The translations under genes were made by a program, and so were the position numbers. The notes beneath the pieces were generated by a model. That model had not been told where the DNA came from. It worked only from the letters and a program-made list of their open reading frames with translations, and ran no database searches. This document shows positions 5,075-8,412 of a stretch of 8,412 nucleotides of DNA, piece after piece (the stretch's first letter is position 1; the number at the start of each line of letters is the position of its first letter). Source of the DNA: Caldifarciminota bacterium (lineage in GTDB: Bacteria > Hydrothermota > Tepidihabitantia > Tepidihabitantales > Tepidihabitantaceae); NCBI GenBank assembly GCA_016935295.1, contig JAFGRF010000042.1, forward strand, positions 1 to 8,412, written 5' to 3'.

Positions 5075-5539
5075 ATGACAATCCGGCCGATGACCGAAGC
5101 CGACCTCGATCAGGTGATGGAACTCGAGAGGGCGGTTTTTCTGCACCCATGGCGCCGGTCGTTCTTCCTTTCCGACATCAATCGCCCGCAGGGCTCGACC
5201 ATCGTGGCGGTGGAGGACGGATTCGTGCTCGGCTACGCGGTGGCGTGGGGGACAGAGGAGACGCATCTTGCCAACCTCGCGGTCAGTGAGTCCGAGCGCG
5301 GGAAAGGGGTGGGGAGCAAGCTGCTGGCCGAGGTTGTTGCCTTCGCGCAGCGAAGCAAGGCTGAGTCCATGTACCTCGAAGTGCGGGTCTCGAATACGAT
5401 TGCCCGGAAGTTCTATGCTAACCGCGGGTTCGTGCCGACCTTCTTGCGCAAAGGGTACTACGAAAACGGGGAGGATGCGGTGATAATGGAGAGGGAGGTC
5501 GAGGGAGAACCTCAGACGAAGTCAGAAGCGAGAGGCTAG
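5075..5539 (+). CDS. rimI: RimI-like GNAT N-acetyltransferase (ribosomal protein S18 alanine type)
   Basis: This cytoplasmic enzyme of the GNAT fold, 154 residues, transfers acetyl from acetyl-CoA to a protein N-terminus; the RimI family acetylates ribosomal protein S18. It begins IRPMTEADLDQVMELERAVF as RimI does, has HLANLAVSESERGKGVGSKLL (64-84) with the acetyl-CoA loop R75-x-x-G78-x-G80, then LEVRVSNTIARKFYANRGF (101-119) holding E102 and Y114, which align with the catalytic Glu and Tyr of E. coli RimI, and ends with KGYYENGEDAVIM (126-138). The usual neighbours tsaB and tsaD are absent. The C-terminal tail (QTKSEARG) is outside the fold and is encoded by a copy of the dispersed repeat, so the stop was probably supplied by that repeat. 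GNAT is certain; RimI is likely. Confidence 0.88.
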   Translation: MTIRPMTEADLDQVMELERAVFLHPWRRSFFLSDINRPQGSTIVAVEDGFVLGYAVAWGTEETHLANLAVSESERGKGVGSKLLAEVVAFAQRSKAESMYLEVRVSNTIARKFYANRGFVPTFLRKGYYENGEDAVIMEREVEGEPQTKSEARG

Positions 5540-5546
5540 AAGCTAG
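5516..5546 (+). repeat. Dispersed degenerate intergenic repeat, copy 2
   Basis: GACGAAGTCAGAAGCGAGA followed by GGCTAGAAGCTAGA resembles the start of copy 1 (GACGAAGTCCGAAGCTCGA). It covers the last codons and stop of rimI. The rest of the 87-bp convergent gap (to 5626) shows only a weak GACGC/GCGTT stem and no T-tract. Confidence 0.45.
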
Positions 5547-5626
5547 ATGTCGGAAGTGGCGGAGGCGGAACCGAACAGGAGCACTGGCCGTGGCGCAGAG
5601 TCAAATACCCGACGCTCGGCCGGCGT

Positions 5627-6631
5627 TCAATCAGGCTTCCGGTCGACGCCGGCGAGCAGCAGGTCGGTATCGCCGGCGACCTCAAGAGCGGCCAGGCGGC
5701 CGGTGTCAGCAAACAGTTGTGTCAGCCCACCTCTGACCTTCGCGGACAGGCAGACTTCCATTGTTGCCGTCATCGCTTCCACAATGCGTCCGGTCATGGC
5801 GCCTTCGCGAGGGGCGGCCAGGACGCCGCCCTCCTGCCGGCGGCAGCGAATCTCCAGGGCGTACCTGCGGTCTTCGACCATGAGAATCACCGTATCGGGT
5901 GAAATCTCCAGCCGAGAGACTCTGGCGCCGGTGTAGGTCGCGAAGCGGTAGAGCCGTCCGCGCAGCCACAGGCCGATGATGTGGCCGGTGAAGGAACTGC
6001 CCAGCCAGGGGATGCGGGCGAGTGACGCGGTGAGGCAGGCATCGGGTTCGTTGAAATGGTTGGACTGGGTCCAGACCCATGCCTTGGGGAACGAGCGTCC
6101 CCAGTCCTTTTCGATGTAGCCTTTGCCTTCGGTGAAGTCGATGCTCTGTCCAGCGACCGCCAGCCTGCCTTCGATCCGGTGGTTGAAGCTCAGTACCCCG
6201 TGATAGCATTCCATTGCCGGAACCAGAGCGTACCAACCCATGATGCCGGGCGAGAGCGGGCTTACCGGCCACGGGTGCACGTCGCGGAACCGCAGTTCGC
6301 CCTTGATTGGGACGTCGGTCGCGATGTCGATGTTGATGCGGTCGAGCGAGAAGCGGCTTGCGCCGATGCGGACATCGAAACGGTCGCGAGCCGCGACAAA
6401 CTCGCTCAGCTCATACCGATGGTAGGAGCTGGTGCGTTTGAGACCGTCCAGAATCTGGATGAACGCATGCGACTCCCCGCCGGCGCCGAGCGAGATGCCC
6501 GGAATGACCGCGTAGACTGCGTCGCCGGCCGGGGAGACGCACTTGAAGTACCAGCCCTCAAAGAACCGGCGGCGCTTGCCGAAGCCGTGGTACATTGCCG
6601 GCTTCCAGACCGCGCGAATGGACTCGAACAC
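5627..6631 (-). CDS. Tocopherol-cyclase-like protein
   Basis: This 334-residue protein matches the tocopherol cyclase family (plant VTE1 and bacterial relatives; a lipocalin-like double beta-barrel). Hallmarks are RRFFEGWYFKCVSPAG (21-36), SPLSPGIMGWY (124-134), MECYHGVLSFNH (140-151) and GKGYIEKDWGRSFPKAWVWT (169-188), the last being the most conserved block. In phototrophs the enzyme closes the chromanol ring of vitamin E. Many non-photosynthetic bacteria carry members of unknown role, and no tocopherol or quinone genes are nearby, so vitamin E synthesis should not be assumed. The start is GTG (6631-6629), kept because family conservation begins at about residue 10 (KPAMYHG); ATG at codon 13 with GGAAG upstream is the alternative. 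No signal peptide is seen. It converges with rimI, and the nitroreductase gene ends 94 nt upstream on the same strand. Confidence 0.85.
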   Translation of the reverse strand: MFESIRAVWKPAMYHGFGKRRRFFEGWYFKCVSPAGDAVYAVIPGISLGAGGESHAFIQILDGLKRTSSYHRYELSEFVAARDRFDVRIGASRFSLDRINIDIATDVPIKGELRFRDVHPWPVSPLSPGIMGWYALVPAMECYHGVLSFNHRIEGRLAVAGQSIDFTEGKGYIEKDWGRSFPKAWVWTQSNHFNEPDACLTASLARIPWLGSSFTGHIIGLWLRGRLYRFATYTGARVSRLEISPDTVILMVEDRRYALEIRCRRQEGGVLAAPREGAMTGRIVEAMTATMEVCLSAKVRGGLTQLFADTGRLAALEVAGDTDLLLAGVDRKPD

Positions 6632-6725
6632 GGCGGGTCAGTAGTTACCTGTCGCAGGCGGCAGCATGCGGGTCAGGGAGTCCCGGTGTCCGCCACGATA
6701 GCTCGGAGATACCGGCACCGCACCG

Positions 6726-7244
6726 CTAGCTCCATCGGTCGACGCAGGTGATTTCGGACAGCAGTTTGCGCGGGCGCGGTTTGGCTTCGACCGCGGGATA
6801 ACCGAGCGGCGTAAGGGCAATCGGCTTGACCCCTTCGGGGATGGCCAGGACCTTCTTCACCTCGGCTTCGAGGAATGCGCCAATCCAGCACGTGCCGAGC
6901 CCTTCGGCGGCAGCCGCGAGGATCATATGCTCAAGGGCGATGGTGATGTCCACGGCTTCGGCCGACCAGTAGCCGCCCATTCCTTTCCAGACCTGGTCGA
7001 TGACGCAGCAGCCACAGATGACGACCGGGGCCTGGCCGACCGAGCCCTGACCTTTGCAGGCCGGGACCAGTGCCTGGCGGATGGCCGGGTCTTTGACGAC
7101 GATGAACTTCCAGGGCTGGTAGTTCTTGGCCGACGGCGCGAGGCGTCCGGCTTCGAGGACGCGGTTCAGGATTTCTTCGGGAACCGGGTCAGGTTTGTAG
7201 GAGCGGATGCTCAGGCGGTTACGGATGACATCATAGAAATCCAT
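6726..7244 (-). CDS. Nitroreductase-family FMN-dependent oxidoreductase
   Basis: This 172-residue protein is close to the short end of the family. It has the N-terminal FMN-binding motif RNRLSIRSYKPDPV (8-21) with the paired Arg residues, LAPSAKNYQPWKFIVV (35-50) and the C-terminal AEGLGTCWIGAF (113-124), which lines the FMN site. The family forms dimers that reduce nitro groups, quinones, flavins or other electron acceptors with NAD(P)H; the true substrate cannot be told. Cysteines cluster at 63 and 77-80 (CKGQG, ICGCC), which is unusual but matches no Fe-S motif I can name. The start at ATG 7244 has GGGAG 4 nt upstream. A longer open frame to 7316 would add 24 residues encoded purely by the dispersed repeat and is rejected. 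tRNA-Arg lies 93 nt upstream and may share the transcript. Confidence 0.9.
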   Translation of the reverse strand: MDFYDVIRNRLSIRSYKPDPVPEEILNRVLEAGRLAPSAKNYQPWKFIVVKDPAIRQALVPACKGQGSVGQAPVVICGCCVIDQVWKGMGGYWSAEAVDITIALEHMILAAAAEGLGTCWIGAFLEAEVKKVLAIPEGVKPIALTPLGYPAVEAKPRPRKLLSEITCVDRWS

Positions 7245-7248
7245 GAGG

Positions 7249-7261
7249 CTCCCTTCGGGAG
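7249..7261 (-). promoter_or_regulatory. Shine-Dalgarno within a perfect hairpin before the nitroreductase gene
   Basis: On the minus strand CTCCC-GAA-GGGAG forms a 5-bp stem with a 3-nt loop. The 3' arm GGGAG is the SD, 4 nt before the ATG. When folded, the site would be hidden from the ribosome, so translation could be damped or conditional. Confidence 0.45.
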
Positions 7262-7310
7262 AATGACGAATGCCGAAGTCCGAATGACGAATGGTCGGAC
7301 ATTCGGCAAT
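7261..7310 (+). repeat. Dispersed degenerate intergenic repeat, copy 3
   Basis: The perfect 12-nt word GAATGACGAATG occurs at 7261-7272 and again at 7282-7293, a 21-nt period, with CCGAAGTCC between. CCGAATG (7280-7286) can pair with CATTCGG (7300-7306), and CGAATG (7288-7293) with CATTCG (7300-7305). It lies between tRNA-Arg and the nitroreductase gene and shares words with copy 1. Confidence 0.65.
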
Positions 7311-7338
7311 CGACACTCGCCAATCGTCACTGTGGAAA

Positions 7339-7411
7339 GCGCCCGACGCGAATTGAACGCGTGGCCTGCAGATCCGGAGTCTGCCGCTCTATCCATCTGA
7401 GCTACGGGCGC
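7339..7411 (-). tRNA. tRNA-Arg (anticodon CCG)
   Basis: The cloverleaf is complete. The acceptor stem is GCGCCCG/CGGGCGC, the D-arm GCTC/GAGC has a loop with GG and A20, the anticodon stem GCAGA/TCTGC has loop CTCCGGA (anticodon CCG, reading CGG), the variable loop is AGGCC, and the T-arm ACGCG/CGCGT has loop TTCAATT. All stems are fully paired. CCA is not encoded. The base after the acceptor (7338) makes discriminator 73 a U, unusual because bacterial tRNA-Arg normally has A or G there. The promoter-to-gene distance predicts almost no 5' leader. Confidence 0.95.
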
Positions 7412-7419
7412 GTGGCCAG

Positions 7420-7448
7420 ACTTTAGCTTGGACGCAGCCGAGAGTCAA
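7420..7448 (-). promoter_or_regulatory. Sigma70-like promoter of tRNA-Arg
   Basis: The minus strand reads TTGACT (7448-7443), a 17-nt spacer and TAAAGT (7425-7420), then 8 nt to the first tRNA base. It is back to back with the plus-strand hydrolase promoter, with 10 bp between the two -35 boxes. The predicted leader is 0-2 nt. Confidence 0.6.
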
Positions 7449-7458
7449 GCTGTGAACC

Positions 7459-7488
7459 TTGACCCTGACGGCCCGGCGTGAGTAGGAT
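7459..7488 (+). promoter_or_regulatory. Sigma70-like leaderless promoter of the hydrolase gene
   Basis: TTGACC (7459-7464), an 18-nt spacer and TAGGAT (7483-7488) end 6 nt before ATG 7495, so the expected +1 is the A of the start codon. There is no SD at usual distance. Confidence 0.5.
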
Positions 7489-7494
7489 TGTCGC

Positions 7495-8082
7495 ATGAGC
7501 GGCGTGATGCCTGTTTCGCTCGGCATGGTGAAGGTGTTCATACTGGCTGGGAACAGGCCGGTACTGGTTGACACCGGTACCCGAGGCAGCGCTCGCCGGA
7601 TACTGAGTGGACTCGAACGCCACGGGATGAAACCTGAGGACGTCGGTCTTGTACTCATCACTCACACGCACGGGGACCACATCGGCAGTCTGGCTGAGAT
7701 AAAGAAGACAATCAAGGCGCCGGTCGCGGTGCATCGGCTGGATGCAGGTGCTTTGCGCGAAGGCAGCGGCGTTGAGCCGGACATCCTGCTGGAAGACGAC
7801 TTCGACCTGCGGCAGTATGGAGCAGCGGGCAGGGTCATCTGGACGCCCGGGCACAGCCGGGGTTCCGTGTCGGTCATGCTGGAATCGGGCGAATCAGTTG
7901 TCGGCGACCTGGTCCTACCACGATTCATGGCTTTTGGCCCGCCGGCAATCGCGTTCTGGTCCGCAAGCCGGGTGGATTCGATTGCGAGTATCCGAAAGGT
8001 CCTTGCACTTAAGCCCGCAATCGTCCATACGTCTCACGGTGGGCCCTACCGGCCCGAAGACCTGGCCAATCTGGTTCGCTGA
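7495..8082 (+). CDS. Metallo-beta-lactamase-fold hydrolase
   Basis: This 195-residue cytoplasmic protein has the full dinuclear zinc site of the MBL fold: VDTGT (25-29), THTHGDHIGS (56-65) with H57, H59, D61 and H62, TPGHSRGSVSVML (117-129) with H120, VVGDLVL (135-141) with the bridging D138, and HTSHGGP (178-184) with H181. The size and the HxHxDH/GHSxGS pattern fit the general glyoxalase II-like or 'MBL fold metallo-hydrolase' group, which cleaves thioesters, phosphodiesters or lactones; the substrate is not predictable. Classical beta-lactamase activity is not implied. No signal peptide is present. The first ATG is kept because the promoter places transcription there; Met5 and Met11 are internal alternatives. 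It is transcribed divergently from tRNA-Arg. Confidence 0.9.
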   Translation: MSGVMPVSLGMVKVFILAGNRPVLVDTGTRGSARRILSGLERHGMKPEDVGLVLITHTHGDHIGSLAEIKKTIKAPVAVHRLDAGALREGSGVEPDILLEDDFDLRQYGAAGRVIWTPGHSRGSVSVMLESGESVVGDLVLPRFMAFGPPAIAFWSASRVDSIASIRKVLALKPAIVHTSHGGPYRPEDLANLVR

Positions 8083-8086
8083 CCCA

Positions 8087-8102
8087 AGGGTCGAGCGTCC
8101 CT
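8087..8102 (+). terminator. Weak terminator-like hairpin after the hydrolase gene
   Basis: AGGG (8087-8090) pairs with CCCT (8099-8102) around an 8-nt loop, followed by CATTTG. The stem is only 4 bp, so this is tentative. Confidence 0.2.
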
Positions 8103-8105
8103 CAT

Positions 8106-8133
8106 TTGAACCGGCCGGGTGATTGGGTAGAAT
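8106..8133 (+). promoter_or_regulatory. Candidate sigma70-like, near-leaderless promoter of the right-edge gene
   Basis: TTGAAC (8106-8111), a 16-nt spacer and TAGAAT (8128-8133, 5 of 6) lie 10 nt before ATG 8144, predicting a leader of about 1-4 nt. AGG lies only 3 nt before the ATG, too close for a normal SD. Confidence 0.5.
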
Positions 8134-8143
8134 ACGCCAGGTA

Positions 8144-8412
8144 ATGTCAAACCGGGTCTCCGCTGAAGCAACGACCGAGTTCCGAGCGAGGCTGGACGAG
8201 CTGCTTGTGGCAGTCGACGAGCGGCTGTCAGTCGATGTGAAGTTCGAGTGCGCGGGGACGGAATGCGGCAGCCCGGAAATCGCCCGGCACTACGGCCACT
8301 GGTTCGGTCGCGTCCTGCTTGCCTGCTACGAGTTCGACCTTATCGAGGAGATTGCCGGGCAGTTGCAGTGGTTGTCCGGGGTGATGGGCCGGCGCGGGTT
8401 CGGACCGGGTTA
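8144..8412 (+). CDS. Unidentified helical protein, N-terminal part
   Basis: The frame is open from ATG 8144 to the right edge: 89 complete codons, with the C-terminus missing. I do not recognise the family. The segment is predicted to be mostly helical and acidic: TEFRARLDELLVAVDERLSV (11-30), then IARHYGHWFGRVLLACYEFD (46-65), IEEIAGQLQWLSGVMGRRGF (67-86). The two Trp-containing helices and the 'RGFGPG' turn recall helical N-terminal domains placed before cobalamin-binding or sensor domains, but this is a guess that needs the missing part. Two Cys at 36 and 41 (CAGTEC) are close together. Codon use matches the neighbours and a promoter-like pair lies just upstream, so I take it as a real gene. 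Confidence 0.7.
   Translation, partial: MSNRVSAEATTEFRARLDELLVAVDERLSVDVKFECAGTECGSPEIARHYGHWFGRVLLACYEFDLIEEIAGQLQWLSGVMGRRGFGPG

Noticed and set aside
6056..6751. A 231-codon plus-strand open frame opposite the tocopherol-cyclase-like gene
   Set aside because: The minus strand carries clear family motifs throughout; the plus frame has none and no initiation signal.
2953..7310. The spaced repeat copies as a CRISPR array
   Set aside because: The copies are degenerate and far apart, the only regular period (21 nt, two units) is too short, and there are no cas genes.
7245..7316. A 24-residue N-terminal extension of the nitroreductase
   Set aside because: It is encoded entirely by the dispersed repeat, while a clear SD sits just before ATG 7244, where family similarity begins.

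Overview
The window is GC-rich bacterial chromosomal DNA: codons are G/C-ending, promoters look like the sigma70 type, internal operon genes have Shine-Dalgarno (SD) sites, and the one tRNA gene has no encoded CCA. I see no phage or insertion-sequence genes. Several gaps hold short degenerate repeats built on words such as GAATGACGAA and CGAAGTCCGAA. From memory, such 'junk' repeats are common in genomes of some uncultivated deep-branching bacteria (for example WOR-3/Stahlbacteria-like metagenome bins). That taxonomic hint is weak and rests on no search.

Layout, left to right. On the minus strand lies argF (ornithine carbamoyltransferase), followed 25 nt downstream by a secreted beta-propeller gene with a TTG start that runs off the left edge. 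A 213-bp divergent gap follows. Then come two plus-strand genes, a class I SAM methyltransferase and a YhhQ/VUT-type queuosine-precursor transporter, whose start codon is embedded in a dispersed repeat. A 711-bp gap (3658-4368) has no convincing gene but is packed with inverted repeats, a G-quadruplex motif and short tandem repeats. After it comes a two-gene plus-strand module, a PIN-domain (VapC-like) ribonuclease and an 8-nt-overlapping 67-residue partner that is probably an antitoxin. The plus-strand RimI-like acetyltransferase follows. It converges with a minus-strand tocopherol-cyclase-like gene. Next on the minus strand are an FMN nitroreductase and, upstream of it, tRNA-Arg(CCG). The tRNA promoter lies back to back with the promoter of a plus-strand metallo-beta-lactamase-fold hydrolase. 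An unidentified ORF starts near the right edge and is cut by it.

The genes do not form one pathway; this is a patchwork of housekeeping genes (arginine synthesis, tRNA-Arg, ribosomal protein acetylation, queuosine salvage) and accessory enzymes. The most consistent signal beyond the genes is in the promoters. Five plus-strand genes without an SD have -35/-10-like pairs placed so that transcription should start on, or within a few nt of, the start codon (leaderless mRNA), and the tRNA promoter predicts a leader of about 0-2 nt. Genes inside or downstream in transcription units (beta-propeller, small PIN partner, nitroreductase) carry good SDs instead. The other places worth a second look are the structured 711-bp gap and the toxin-first PIN module.
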